Shown piece after piece: positions 27,280 through 36,418 of a stretch of DNA of 63,666 nucleotides (position 1 is its first letter; each line of letters begins with the position of its first letter). A program made the position numbers and the translations under genes. Origin of the DNA: Tannerellaceae bacterium (GTDB lineage Bacteria > Bacteroidota > Bacteroidia > Bacteroidales > Tannerellaceae). The notes beneath the pieces were generated by a model that made no database searches, was not told where the DNA came from, and worked only from the letters and a program-made list of their open reading frames with translations. The DNA is taken from positions 1 through 63,666 of the forward strand of contig JAITGS010000132.1 in NCBI GenBank assembly GCA_031280435.1, written 5' to 3'.

Positions 27280-28791
27280 ATGTTTAAACAGATTATCGTA
27301 GCAACCGCGCTTCTGCTCCTGCCTCTGAGCTCCTGCCGCAATGCGTTGCAAACAGAGGCGACACCGGTGACTACGCGCGCCGGACTTGTATCGGGAACGG
27401 TTTCGGACGATGGGCAAATAAGGATCTTCCGCGGTATTCCTTTTGCGGCGCCGCCTGTCGGCGATTTGCGCTGGCGCGAGCCTCAGCCGCCGGCGCCATG
27501 GGAAGGCGTCAGGGCCTGCACCATTCCGCCGGCATCGGCCATGCAGGCTAAGCCCGTTCCCTTCAATTGCTGGAGCAGCGAGTTCCTTATTCCTCCTGAT
27601 CCTATTAGCGAGGACTGCCTCTACCTGAACGTATGGACGCCGGCCGGGCCGGGCGACAGGCTCCCCGTGATGGTATGGATTCATGGCGGCGGCTTTACGG
27701 GAGGCTCCGGCACCGTCCCGCTCTACGACGGCGAGGCCATAGCCCGCAAGGGAATTGTTTACGTCACGATCAACTATCGGCTGGGCATCTTCGGCTTCCT
27801 TGCGCACCCCGAGCTCAGCGCCGAATCGCCTCAGCATCTGTCGGGCAACTACGGCCTGCTCGACCAGGTTGCGGCCCTGCGCTGGGTGCAGGAAAACATT
27901 GCAGGCTTCGGAGGCGATCCGGCTCAGGTGTGCATTGCGGGGCAATCGGCCGGCGCCTTTAGCGTCAACATGCTGATGGCCTCGCCGCTGACCAGGGGGC
28001 TGTTTGCCCGTGCCATTGCTCAGAGCGGAGGAACGCTGTGGGGCAGCCGGGCCCTCGGCCAAACTTTGCCTGATGCCGAGGAGCGAGGCCGACGGCTCGT
28101 CGACAGGCTGGGCCTCACTATCCCTCAGATGCGTGCGCTGCCTGCCGACTCGCTGCTGAAGCTTCCGTCTGCGAACGGCTTCGTCATCGACAGCCTCTGC
28201 TTCCCCTCCGCCCGCTCCGTGTTCGAGGCCGGGCTCCAGCACAAGGTGCCTTTGCTCACGGGATGGAACGAGGGCGACGGCGTGTCCTTCGGGCCTTCGC
28301 CGAGCGCCGCAAGCTTCAGGGCGGCTGCGGAGATGCAATACGGCGATCGCGCCGGGCAGTTCCTCAGGCTCTTCCCGGCCGAAACAGACCTGGAGGCAGC
28401 CGCATCGCAGAAGCTTGTCAACGCGCTATTCTTCGGATGGAACAACTACGCCCTGGCCAGGTTTCAGTCAGCCGCTTGCCCCAGCTTCCTGTATTATTTT
28501 CGCCGGACGCCTCCGGGCGAGCCGAACTACGGCTCCTTCCACTCCGCCGAGTTTGCATACGCGCTGCACACGCTCAACTATTGGGAGCGGCCCTTCACCG
28601 AGGTCGATCGCAGGCTTGAGGAAGCCATGTCGTCGTACTGGACGAACTTCGTCAAGCATGGCGATCCCAACGGAGCTTCCCTACCCCCCTGGCCTGCCTT
28701 CGATCCGCAGAATCCGCAGGTGATGGAGCTTGGTGATGAGGTGAAAGCCGGTACTATGCCCGCCCGCGAGCAGCTCGAATGGAACTTTTAG
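27280..28791 (+). CDS. Carboxylesterase type B family lipoprotein
   Basis: The 503-aa product has a lipoprotein signal (LPLSSC, C19) and a full alpha/beta-hydrolase of the carboxylesterase B/cholinesterase type. The oxyanion hole is HGGG (135-138), the nucleophile S223 is in GQSAGA, and a catalytic His is likely in YGSFHSAEFAYAL near 430. It hydrolyses ester bonds at the cell surface or in the periplasm; a role in removing acetyl or feruloyl esters from plant glycans is possible but not shown. The ATG at 27280 gives a proper signal peptide, whereas the upstream in-frame start does not. Confidence 0.93.
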   Translation: MFKQIIVATALLLLPLSSCRNALQTEATPVTTRAGLVSGTVSDDGQIRIFRGIPFAAPPVGDLRWREPQPPAPWEGVRACTIPPASAMQAKPVPFNCWSSEFLIPPDPISEDCLYLNVWTPAGPGDRLPVMVWIHGGGFTGGSGTVPLYDGEAIARKGIVYVTINYRLGIFGFLAHPELSAESPQHLSGNYGLLDQVAALRWVQENIAGFGGDPAQVCIAGQSAGAFSVNMLMASPLTRGLFARAIAQSGGTLWGSRALGQTLPDAEERGRRLVDRLGLTIPQMRALPADSLLKLPSANGFVIDSLCFPSARSVFEAGLQHKVPLLTGWNEGDGVSFGPSPSAASFRAAAEMQYGDRAGQFLRLFPAETDLEAAASQKLVNALFFGWNNYALARFQSAACPSFLYYFRRTPPGEPNYGSFHSAEFAYALHTLNYWERPFTEVDRRLEEAMSSYWTNFVKHGDPNGASLPPWPAFDPQNPQVMELGDEVKAGTMPAREQLEWNF

Positions 28792-28818
28792 ATAATTACG
28801 GATGCCGGACAGCCGGAG

Positions 28819-29006
28819 TGTCAAAAGCCCTTCACGCTCGAACAATGGGTCATTCCCGCGAAGGCGGGAATCTCCGATCGAGAGCTGGGACGTTTGGATT
28901 TATATTATGTGAAGCAAAAACATCCAATCGTCCCGTTTTTCGATCGGAGATTCCCGCCTTCGCGGGAATGACCTGTTTTGGCAGGCTGAATTACCTTTTG
29001 ACGCAC
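28819..29006 (+). repeat. Nested-palindrome MITE-like element, copy 3 (most complete)
   Basis: Outer ends are TGTCAAAAG on the left and CTTTTGACGCA on the right. Inner arms are 37 bp on the left (28845-28881) and 34 bp on the right (28940-28973), with the ATTCCCGCGAAGGCGGGAAT palindrome in each. The right flank holds GGCAGGCTGAATTACCTTTTGAC (28980-29002, given here in two overlapping halves GGCAGGCTGAATTA and ATTACCTTTTGAC). It fills the gap between the esterase and GH51 genes, which converge. Confidence 0.88.
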
Positions 29007-29034
29007 CCTCTGATACCGGGCAATTAAGAAAAGG

Positions 29035-30606
29035 TCAGGAGATTTCCACCATCACTACCGACTTCGGAGGCAGCGTTACGGTCAGCTTGCCGCTGCTCAG
29101 CTTGGCGCCCTTGAAATCTTTGACGCCTACGGTATTCGGACGGTCGAAGGAATTGTAGTCGTTCAGCTTGGGTGATGTGAGGATTTTGCCGGAAATGTTT
29201 TTGCCTGCCATTCCGCGCAGCTCGCCGTCTATAACCTGTTCCCGGCTGGGGTCGAGGTTGACGAGTGTGATATGAACCTTGCCGGAAGCATCTTTGGAGG
29301 CCGATGCGCTGACGGCGTCAATCTTCCGTCCGCCCACTCCGTAGGTGTTGCAGGAGAACTCTATGGGCAGTAGGGTTGCCTCGTGATGCACCTTGTAGAG
29401 CCAGTAAACCCAGTAGGTCGGCGTGAGCACCATTTTCTCCTTGTCGGTGAGGATAACAGCTTGCAGTACGTTGACGGTCTGGGCGATGTTGGTCATCTTT
29501 ACTCTGTCGCAATGCGCGTTGAAGATGTTGAGGTTAATGCCTGCCACGATGGCATCCCTCATGGTGTTTTGCTGGTAGAGGAATCCCGGATTGGTTTCCG
29601 GCTCCACGTTGTACCATGTGCCCCACTCGTCGGGAATCAGTCCGACTCTTTTCATAGGATCGTATTGATCCATAATGCTTGAATGGCGGCTTACGAGCTC
29701 TTCCATGCGCAGGGTTTTGCTGACGGTTTCAAAGTATTGCTCTTCGTCGAATACGGTAGCCGAGCCCTTGTCGTTCCAGTTCTTAGGCACCGTATAGTAG
29801 TGAAGCGAAACGCCTTGCAGATGCCTTCCGGCGTTCTTCATGAGGGTTGTCATCCAGTGATAATCGCCCTCGTTAGGCCCTCCGGCTATCTTGTAGAGGC
29901 GATTGTCGCCGTAGTTGCGGCAGTAGGTGGCGTATCGTTTGTAGAGGTCGGTGTAGTATTCGGCTGTCATGTTGCCTCCGCATCCCCAGTTCTCGTTGCC
30001 TACGCCCCAGAATCGCACCTTCCAAGGCTTGTCTCTACCGTTTTCGCGGCGCAGCTTCGACATCGGGCTTTCGCCGTCGAAGGTGATATACTCCACCCAC
30101 TTCGACATCTCTTCCACGCTTCCGCTACCCACGTTGCCGCAGATGTAGGGTTCGCATCCGAGCTGTTCGCAGAGGTCGAGGAACTCGTGCGTGCCGAAGC
30201 TGTTGTCCTCGGTGACGCCTCCCCAATGCGTGTTCACCATCTTTGGTCGCTTGTTGCGCGGGCCTATTCCGTCCATCCAGTGATACTCGTCGGCGAAGCA
30301 TCCGCCCGGCCAGCGCAGGTTCGGTATGCTTATATCCCTGAGAGCCTGCACAACATCGTTACGGATTCCGCGCGTGTTCGGTATGGACGAATCTTCGCCA
30401 ACCCAGTATCCTCCATAGATACAATGCCCCAGATGCTCGGAAAAGTGGCCGTAAATATGTTTACTGATAACATCCTTGCCCAAGTCGGCATTAATCGTAA
30501 GCTTGTTTTGAGCCGCGGCGGGCATGCACACAAAGGCCAGCGCAGCAAAGGCGACGGCCGATAAAAAAAATCTCATTGTCTTTTTCATTTTCTGATTATT
30601 ATTCAT
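29035..30606 (-). CDS. GH51 alpha-L-arabinofuranosidase, secreted
   Basis: The 523-aa product has a signal peptide (about 11-33, ending PAAAQ) and a GH51 TIM barrel plus C-terminal beta domain. The acid/base is E205 in GVGNENWG and the nucleophile E327 in IPDEWGTW; both retaining residues are present. [14 protein letters not shown] (97-110) is another family signature. It removes alpha-L-arabinofuranosyl residues from arabinan or arabinoxylan. Unlike many intracellular GH51 enzymes it is exported, so it probably acts in the periplasm. It is a single gene with its own promoter, outside the arabinoside locus at 48.7-63.1 kb. Confidence 0.95.
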   Translation of the reverse strand: MNNNQKMKKTMRFFLSAVAFAALAFVCMPAAAQNKLTINADLGKDVISKHIYGHFSEHLGHCIYGGYWVGEDSSIPNTRGIRNDVVQALRDISIPNLRWPGGCFADEYHWMDGIGPRNKRPKMVNTHWGGVTEDNSFGTHEFLDLCEQLGCEPYICGNVGSGSVEEMSKWVEYITFDGESPMSKLRRENGRDKPWKVRFWGVGNENWGCGGNMTAEYYTDLYKRYATYCRNYGDNRLYKIAGGPNEGDYHWMTTLMKNAGRHLQGVSLHYYTVPKNWNDKGSATVFDEEQYFETVSKTLRMEELVSRHSSIMDQYDPMKRVGLIPDEWGTWYNVEPETNPGFLYQQNTMRDAIVAGINLNIFNAHCDRVKMTNIAQTVNVLQAVILTDKEKMVLTPTYWVYWLYKVHHEATLLPIEFSCNTYGVGGRKIDAVSASASKDASGKVHITLVNLDPSREQVIDGELRGMAGKNISGKILTSPKLNDYNSFDRPNTVGVKDFKGAKLSSGKLTVTLPPKSVVMVEIS

Positions 30607-30667
30607 GGTTACTAAATTTTAATTGATAACACCCTAATGACGCCCTGCGATAGCAGCAGTAACGGCG

Positions 30668-30675
30668 CAAAGATA
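30668..30675 (-). promoter_or_regulatory. -7 promoter element (TATCTTTG) for GH51
   Basis: A perfect -7 match on the minus strand, 61 bp upstream of the GH51 start. Confidence 0.65.
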
Positions 30676-30725
30676 TATCTTCCGGCCAAAAATCCAACGC
30701 GGGTTGGCTCTCCGAGCCTTTTCAT

Positions 30726-30733
30726 TACATTTG
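30726..30733 (+). promoter_or_regulatory. -7 promoter element (TACATTTG) for the DUF6057 operon
   Basis: A -7 match 27 bp before the ATG at 30761, divergent from the GH51 promoter. Confidence 0.6.
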
Positions 30734-30760
30734 CGTTTATTCATCCTTAAACAGTACCGC

Positions 30761-32473
30761 ATGAACAATCACAGGCAATTCCTTCTCTTCGCTACCCTTG
30801 CCGGCTCCTTCGGTTTTATTTATTTCGGATTCCTCATGCCCTTCGGCATGATGTTTAAGGAAGAGCTGACGATGTTTACGTACGATTCCGACTACATCCT
30901 CGCATATTTTTCCCGTCCGGGCTGTCTGTCATCATTGGCAGGCGATTTCCTCACGCAGTTTTTTTACAACAGATGGCTGGGAGCGGCTGTGATGGCTCTG
31001 TTTATGGCTGCGGCATATACTTTGTCGGCCGCTGTGCTGCGCCGCTTCTTCCCGTGGCGGAACGCCTGCGCCCTGGCCCTGTTGCCCGCATGCCTTGAGC
31101 TGCTGGCGGCGGGAAAGCTTACATGGTCGCTTGCCATGCCGGCGGGATGGATGATAGCGGCGGCCTCGTTCTGCGGCTATGCGACTATAAGGAACAGGAG
31201 CGGATTGCTTGCGGCGCAGGTTCTGGGCGCGGCGGCGCTCTATGTGCTTGCGGGCTCGGCGGCTGTTGTGTTCGCGCTGCTGGTTGTAGCTTTTGAGGCT
31301 GATAAGGGAGGGCGTCGGCTCCTCTGCGCTGCCGCAGGTTTGCTTCTGCCCATTGTTGTTTGCCATGCGCTTAGCGGCCGGTATCTGCTCACATTGCCGC
31401 AGGCTTTTGCTTATCCCTTCACAAGCTGGGGAGAGGCTTTGGGGGCTATTGCGCTCGTAGGCTTGGCGGCGGTATCGCATCTTCCAGCGGCGCGGGCGGA
31501 ATGGTCGCGGGCGGTGCGGGCTGCGGTGTCGGGTTTGGTGGCGATGGGCTTCGGGCTTATAGCTTTCAAGTTTGCTCCGTATAAGGTGGAGGATGTGCTG
31601 CGGATAAGAGCTCTGGCAGCCGAGGAGCAATGGGATGCGGTTCTGCAGGCCGGGCGTAAGCTTCAGGATCCTGTGGCCGCGAGCTATGTCAATATAGCCC
31701 TCTCCTCTCAGGGAACAATGGGAGAGCGGCTGATGGAATTTTATCAGCCTGCCTCATCGGGACTTTTCCTTGAGGTATCGCCTTCGGCAGGCTGGTGGAC
31801 TATATATTTTGCGAGCGATGCATACTTTCACGTGGGAGATATGATTATGGCGCAGCATGCGGCTATGCTGGGGATGATATTCTCGCCGCGGGAGAGGAGC
31901 TCGCGCCTCGTGGAGCGCCTGGCCGGGATAAGCATCATCACCGGAGATACGGCCGCAGCCATGAAGTTTATAGCCATGCTCGACCGTACGCTCTTCCATC
32001 GCGGCGAAGCCCGCCGGCTGAGAGCTCAGGCTCTCGCGCCCGACGATTCTCCCGAAATATCTGCGGCTCGGAAGCGCATCCACAGCGACGATATTATCCG
32101 GAGCCACTGGCCTCCCGTCGAATCCCTCGAATCGCTCGCCGGCAATCCCTACAGCCCGCAGGCGCGCAATTATCTCCTCGCATATCATCTGCTGCATAAA
32201 GACATCCCGGCCTTTTTCAATGCCTACACATTATATTATATACAAACCGGAGCAAAACCCCCCAGGGCCTTTGCCGAGGCTTTGCTGATTTACCTTGCCG
32301 CCACCGGAGCCACGGCCGACAAAGTTCGCGCGCTGAACATAGCTCCCGAAACCATGCGGGCCTTTGCCGACTATACCCGAACGCACGAGCAGTCGGCCGG
32401 CAACCTGCATCTGCTCCAACAAAGGTTCCCGGCAAGCTATTGGGTTTACTATCATTTCGCCACATTCAGATGA
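30761..32473 (+). CDS. DUF6057 family integral membrane protein
   Basis: The 570-aa product matches DUF6057. Its N-terminal half has about eight transmembrane helices (residues 8-270). Its C-terminal half is soluble and helical, with TPR-like repeats (WDAVLQAGRKLQDPVAASYVNIALS and similar). Function is unknown. The ATG at 30761 starts directly before the first hydrophobic helix and is preferred over the upstream in-frame start. The stop overlaps the ATG of the next gene (ATGA), a heme-motif propeller lipoprotein, so the two are translationally coupled and probably act together. Confidence 0.88.
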   Translation: MNNHRQFLLFATLAGSFGFIYFGFLMPFGMMFKEELTMFTYDSDYILAYFSRPGCLSSLAGDFLTQFFYNRWLGAAVMALFMAAAYTLSAAVLRRFFPWRNACALALLPACLELLAAGKLTWSLAMPAGWMIAAASFCGYATIRNRSGLLAAQVLGAAALYVLAGSAAVVFALLVVAFEADKGGRRLLCAAAGLLLPIVVCHALSGRYLLTLPQAFAYPFTSWGEALGAIALVGLAAVSHLPAARAEWSRAVRAAVSGLVAMGFGLIAFKFAPYKVEDVLRIRALAAEEQWDAVLQAGRKLQDPVAASYVNIALSSQGTMGERLMEFYQPASSGLFLEVSPSAGWWTIYFASDAYFHVGDMIMAQHAAMLGMIFSPRERSSRLVERLAGISIITGDTAAAMKFIAMLDRTLFHRGEARRLRAQALAPDDSPEISAARKRIHSDDIIRSHWPPVESLESLAGNPYSPQARNYLLAYHLLHKDIPAFFNAYTLYYIQTGAKPPRAFAEALLIYLAATGATADKVRALNIAPETMRAFADYTRTHEQSAGNLHLLQQRFPASYWVYYHFATFR

Positions 32474-33906
32474 AACTATCCGCAACCGTATTACTCTTAG
32501 CCGCCATCGCCTGCCTGACAGGATGCAGCAAGCCGGCCGCCGTCAGACAGTCCGACCTCCTGCCGGACATCTATCCCGACTATGCCGACGTAACCATCCC
32601 GTACAACATCGCCCCGCTTCACTTCCTTGTTCGCAACAATCCTTCGGCCACCGAAATACTGCTGCGCGACGGCGATAAGAGCATACGCATCAAGGGCCGC
32701 GACCGGTTCCGCATCTCCATCAAGCGCTGGCGACGGCTGCTATCCGAGGCAAAAGGGCGAAGCATAAGCGTTGAAGTGAAAGCCCGCTTCGGAGGCGAGT
32801 GGGTAAGCTACAAGCCCTTCCGCTGGCACATCTCCGAGCAGGCCGCCGACCCATTCATCACCTACCGCCTCATAGAGCCCGGATACGAAGTATGGAACCA
32901 CATCAGCCTCTGCCGCCGGAATATCACCAACTTCGGCGAGCGAACCTTTGCCGACAACAACCTCACCGATCGCGCATGCATCAACTGCCACATCCCGGCT
33001 AACCAAGACCCCCGCCTCTCGTTCTTCCACATACGGGGCAAAAACGGAGGCACCCTGCTCAATCGCGACGGACGCCTCAGCCGCTTTGAGCTCCGCATGC
33101 CCCAATCCGACCTCAGCCCAACCTACGGAGCCCTGCATCCCGGCGGACGCTACGCCGTCTTCAGCGCCAACCGCGTCGTCCCCGCCTTCCACACCACAGC
33201 GCAAACAATGCTCGAAGTGTACGACCAACAGTCCGAGCTCGCAATTGTCGACTTCGACGAAGCAAGCATCAGCCCCCTGCCCCTCGACAGCTCAGCCTCC
33301 GGAGCAGCCGTCCTCCCCACATTCCCAACATTTTCGCCCGACGGCAGCCGAATCTACTTCTGCGCCGCCGAGGCCATGCCCCTGCCGGACAGCATCCGCA
33401 GCATGCGATACATTTTGTGCTCCACAGGCTTCGACGCCGCCTCCGGCACGGCCGACGGACGCATCGACACTCTGCTCGACCTCCGCCCCGAAGGCCTCTC
33501 CATATCCTTCCCCCGCATCTCGCCCGACGGACGCTTTTTGCTCTACTGCACCTCGGCCTACGGCACCTTCCCCATCTGGCATCGCGAAACCGACCTGCGC
33601 ATGCTCAACCTGCAAAGCGGCGAAGCTCCCGACATCTCAGCCGCCAACAGTCCCTATTCCGACACCTGGCACTCATGGTCGTCCGAGGGCCGCTGGATAG
33701 CTTTTGCCTCCAAGCGCGACGACGGCCTCTACGGCAAAGTCTATCTTTGCCACATCGACCCCGAAGGCAATGCCTCAAAAGCCTTTGTGCTTCCGCAGCG
33801 CAATCCCGGCTTCTACGACAATACGCTGAAGTCCTTCAACCTGCCGGAGTTCATACGCGCGCCGCTTCCCTTCTCTGCTGCCGACGTGGAGCGCGCCCTG
33901 CGATAA
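32470..33906 (+). CDS. PD40/TolB-like propeller lipoprotein with one CXXCH heme motif
   Basis: The 478-aa product has a lipoprotein signal (CLTGC, C19), an Ig-like N-terminal part, then a c-type heme motif CINCH (C170, C173, H174), then WD40/PD40 propeller repeats (YGALHPGGRYAVFSAN, FPTFSPDGSRIYFCAA, FPRISPDGRFLLYCTS, WSSEGRWIAFASKRDDG). The sequence implies an envelope beta-propeller that may carry one covalently bound heme. The partner is the DUF6057 membrane protein with which it overlaps by 4 bp. Redox function is inference; the CXXCH could be fortuitous, but the propeller family with NCH motifs is seen in other Bacteroidota. Confidence 0.85.
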   Translation: MKLSATVLLLAAIACLTGCSKPAAVRQSDLLPDIYPDYADVTIPYNIAPLHFLVRNNPSATEILLRDGDKSIRIKGRDRFRISIKRWRRLLSEAKGRSISVEVKARFGGEWVSYKPFRWHISEQAADPFITYRLIEPGYEVWNHISLCRRNITNFGERTFADNNLTDRACINCHIPANQDPRLSFFHIRGKNGGTLLNRDGRLSRFELRMPQSDLSPTYGALHPGGRYAVFSANRVVPAFHTTAQTMLEVYDQQSELAIVDFDEASISPLPLDSSASGAAVLPTFPTFSPDGSRIYFCAAEAMPLPDSIRSMRYILCSTGFDAASGTADGRIDTLLDLRPEGLSISFPRISPDGRFLLYCTSAYGTFPIWHRETDLRMLNLQSGEAPDISAANSPYSDTWHSWSSEGRWIAFASKRDDGLYGKVYLCHIDPEGNASKAFVLPQRNPGFYDNTLKSFNLPEFIRAPLPFSAADVERALR

Positions 33907-33961
33907 TTGAGGCAAAAAATGCATCCCCTTTCCCTCACGGATAAAATTCGGAGGAGAAGCA

Positions 33962-34034
33962 GGCCTGCATGGGCCGGCGCAGGATCTCTTTGGCGGGCAA
34001 AGGCCTCTTTGCGCGATGCCCGTTTTGCGCGTAG
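33962..34034. repeat. 73-bp direct repeat, left copy
   Basis: It matches 34738-34810 at 72 of 73 bases (one C/T difference near the start). The pair bounds the composite repeat region on both sides. Confidence 0.93.
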
Positions 34035-34036
34035 GG

Positions 34037-34079
34037 TGTCAAAAGCTTTGGGCAGGCTGAATTAGCTTTTGACCTCTCA
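34037..34079. repeat. 43-bp inverted repeat, left arm
   Basis: A perfect inverted copy lies at 34663-34705. The arm includes TGTCAAAAGC and GGCAGGCTGAATTAG, the terminal motif also seen in the MITE-like elements at 29.0 and 48.6 kb. Confidence 0.93.
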
Positions 34080-34083
34080 CTGT

Positions 34084-34668
34084 GATTTATCGGTGGGCCC
34101 AAATCTTTTTCCGGCCTCAACTGAGTTTATCGGTGGGGCCAAATCTTTTTCCGGGCTCAACCGAGTTTATCGGTGGGGCCAAATCTTTTTCCGGGCTCAA
34201 GTGAGTTTATCGGTGGGCCCAAATCTTTTTCCGGGCTCAACCGAGTTTATCGGTGGGCCCAAAAAAATGATTTGGAGCCACCGATAAACTAGATTGAGGC
34301 AAAAAGGGCCTTTTTGGGGCAATTGAGGCTTATCGCCGACGAAAAAAAACGGTTTTGAGAGGAAGCAGGTCTCTCATTTGGCCAAAAAAAAATATTTGGC
34401 GACAATATGGCAGCCCGTTTTGCCTCAAAAAGATTTTTTGAGGACAATGTGGCATATCATTTCTTCCAAAAAAATGATTTTACCTCAAGTGAGTTTATCG
34501 GTGGCTCCAAATCGTTTTTTTGGCCCCACCGATAAACTCACTTGAGGCGAAAAAAAGTTGTGGGCTCACCGATAAACTCACTTGAGCCCCCAAAAAGTTT
34601 TGGCCCCACCGATAAACTCACTTGAGGCGGAAAAAAGTTTTGGGCTCACCGATAAACTCACTTGAGAG
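34084..34668. repeat. Intergenic 40-bp tandem array 5, two opposed halves
   Basis: Left half: TTTATCGGTGGGCCCAAATC units at a 40-bp step (about 34084, 34123, 34163, 34203, 34243). Right half: the inverted core CCGATAAACTCAC at 34529, 34569, 34609 and 34649, exactly 40 bp apart. A middle part (34280-34490) has scattered single cores and A/T-rich runs such as CCAAAAAAA. The halves face each other and are bounded by 43-bp inverted and 73-bp direct repeats. The whole 983-bp gap (33907-34889) contains no gene; it lies between convergent genes. Confidence 0.9.
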
Positions 34669-34705
34669 GTCAAAAGCTAATTCAGCCTGCCCAAAGCTTT
34701 TGACA
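34663..34705. repeat. 43-bp inverted repeat, right arm
   Basis: The perfect inverted match of 34037-34079. Confidence 0.93.
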
Positions 34706-34737
34706 CATACAAAATCACAGGCCCTATGGGCGGGAAT

Positions 34738-34810
34738 GGCCTGCACGGGCCGGCGCAGGATCTCTTTGGCGGGCAAAGGCCTCTTTGCGCGATGCCCGTT
34801 TTGCGCGTAG
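34738..34810. repeat. 73-bp direct repeat, right copy
   Basis: It matches 33962-34034 in the same orientation with one mismatch. Confidence 0.93.
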
Positions 34811-34889
34811 AGACGCGATGCGTCGCGTCTCTACAAATCGCAGGGTTCCGTGGGCAGGGAGGGGCGTCTTGGGTCGGAACCCCAGGCTC

Positions 34890-36281
34890 TCATGGCTGCG
34901 GCCTCCATTCGTTGTACACGCCCATTTCGGCTATGGCCGGCGGGCGCGTGGAGGAGTGTATCACGATTCGGACTTTGCCTCCGCGGACGGGGTCGAAGCG
35001 ATGGAGCTTCACTTTGCGGTCGTTCTCGGCGTTGTCGGCCAGCGGAATCCATTGGCTGTTGCGCTCGTAGAGGATGGAGTACCGGCGGATGCAATTGCGG
35101 CTGTCGTATACCATGACGGCGTTGAAGGTTTGGTAGGCGGGGAAGTCTATCTCGAACCATGGCTCCGATACTTCGGGATTGGACTCCCATGATGTGCGGA
35201 AGCTGTCATCGTTTCCGAAGTCCATGATCATCATGTCGTCGCTCCAGCTGGAACGCACGGGTTGGTGCTTGGCGAGGTTGGTCGATATGATGGGGCTGTC
35301 GGCGGGGGGCAGCGGTGTCGAGGGGGCTCCGTCGTCCCAGAGGCGGCCTATCTCGGCGAGGGCCTGGAGTGCGTTGGGGTCGATGAGGCCGTCGCGGTTC
35401 GGCGCTACGTTCAAGATAAAGTTGCAGTAGGCCCGGTTGAAGGCTTCGAGGTTGTGCCGGACGAGGCGGAGGGGGCTCTTGACGGTGTCGGTCGGGAAGG
35501 CGGGCTTCCAGAACCAGTTCTTCTGTATCGGCAAGCAGGAGAGGGCGGGGAGGCGGTTGGCTTCCCTGGCGATGTGCTGCCCGGCGCCTTGTTCGTATGA
35601 CTTGATGTCGGTGTAGAAAAGCATTTCGGGCGGATACTTGGCGGCGTTCAGATCCATCAAAAGGCATTGGGGCTGAAGGCTCTTGACCAAGTTGTATATC
35701 TCCTCGAAAGGTATGTCCTCGTATGATATTCGCGACCACGGAGCGTCCCAGCCGTCGATGATCAGTGCGTCGATGTGGCCATAATTGCTGAGGAGCTCGC
35801 TAATCTGGGCCTTCACCATGTCTATGTGATGCCGGTTGATGAATCCCGGTCTGAGGCTGTGATGCGTGTCGAGAATTGAATAGTAAAGCATCACGCGAAG
35901 GCCTGCGCGGCGGAAAGCGTCGGCGTACTCGCGCACCACATCGCGCCGGAGCGGACTGTTCATCACGCCGTAGTCTGTCGTTTGGGTGTCCCAGATGCAG
36001 AAGCCGCTGTGGTGCTTGGCGGTGAGGCAGCCGTACCGCATTTTGGCCGACTTGGCGGCCTCGGCCCACTGATTGCAATCGAGCAGGCGGGGATTGAAGA
36101 TAGCCGGGTCGGCCTCAGGGTCGGGCCAGTCGTGATTCGTGAAGGTGGGTATATTGAAATGTATGAACATGCCGAACTTGAGGTCGACAAATGCCTGCTG
36201 CATTTTCTGCAAATCCGTGGCCGATGCTGTGCTCAGGGCAAGGAGCAGAAGGAGGGTTGAAAGAGACTTTCTCATATACAT
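34890..36281 (-). CDS. GH29 alpha-L-fucosidase with C-terminal F5/8-type domain
   Basis: The 463-aa product has a signal peptide (LSTLLLLLALSTASA) and a GH29 TIM barrel: KFGMFIHFNIPTFT, LTAKHHSGFCIWDT (active-site His) and the nucleophile D176 in LIIDGWDAPW. A discoidin-like binding domain follows (about 335-463, FEIDFPAYQTFNAVMVYDSR). It removes alpha-L-fucose from plant or host glycans in the periplasm. Linkage is not predictable. Met3 (36275) is an alternative start. A family B repeat element sits just upstream, in place of a clear promoter. Confidence 0.94.
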   Translation of the reverse strand: MYMRKSLSTLLLLLALSTASATDLQKMQQAFVDLKFGMFIHFNIPTFTNHDWPDPEADPAIFNPRLLDCNQWAEAAKSAKMRYGCLTAKHHSGFCIWDTQTTDYGVMNSPLRRDVVREYADAFRRAGLRVMLYYSILDTHHSLRPGFINRHHIDMVKAQISELLSNYGHIDALIIDGWDAPWSRISYEDIPFEEIYNLVKSLQPQCLLMDLNAAKYPPEMLFYTDIKSYEQGAGQHIAREANRLPALSCLPIQKNWFWKPAFPTDTVKSPLRLVRHNLEAFNRAYCNFILNVAPNRDGLIDPNALQALAEIGRLWDDGAPSTPLPPADSPIISTNLAKHQPVRSSWSDDMMIMDFGNDDSFRTSWESNPEVSEPWFEIDFPAYQTFNAVMVYDSRNCIRRYSILYERNSQWIPLADNAENDRKVKLHRFDPVRGGKVRIVIHSSTRPPAIAEMGVYNEWRPQP

Positions 36282-36290
36282 TATTATATA

Positions 36291-36414
36291 TGAGAACTTC
36301 TAATAATTAGCTTTTTCAAGGCTTGCGAGGGAGGCAAATGCGGAGTGTACTTTAGTACATGAGCATTTTGCCGACCGAGCATAACGCAGAAAAAGCAATT
36401 AGTAGGAGTTCTCA
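36291..36414. repeat. Small inverted-repeat element, family B, copy 2
   Basis: The 124-bp element has ends TGAGAACTTCTAATAATTAG and an imperfect inverted match at the right (ATTAGTAGGAGTTCTCA), plus the inner hairpin around GTGTACTTTAGTACAT. It ends 4 bp from the proC stop codon and starts 9 bp upstream of the fucosidase start. So it fills the whole gap between the two minus-strand genes. Confidence 0.88.
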
Positions 36415-36418
36415 GGGA

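Noticed and set aside
27136-28338. Minus-strand frame of 400 codons opposite the carboxylesterase
   Set aside because: Arg-rich shadow product; it also runs through array 4.
34069-34287. Open frame giving repeated YRWGQIFF-type peptides
   Set aside because: Product of array 5; the 40-bp unit is not a multiple of 3 and no start context is seen.
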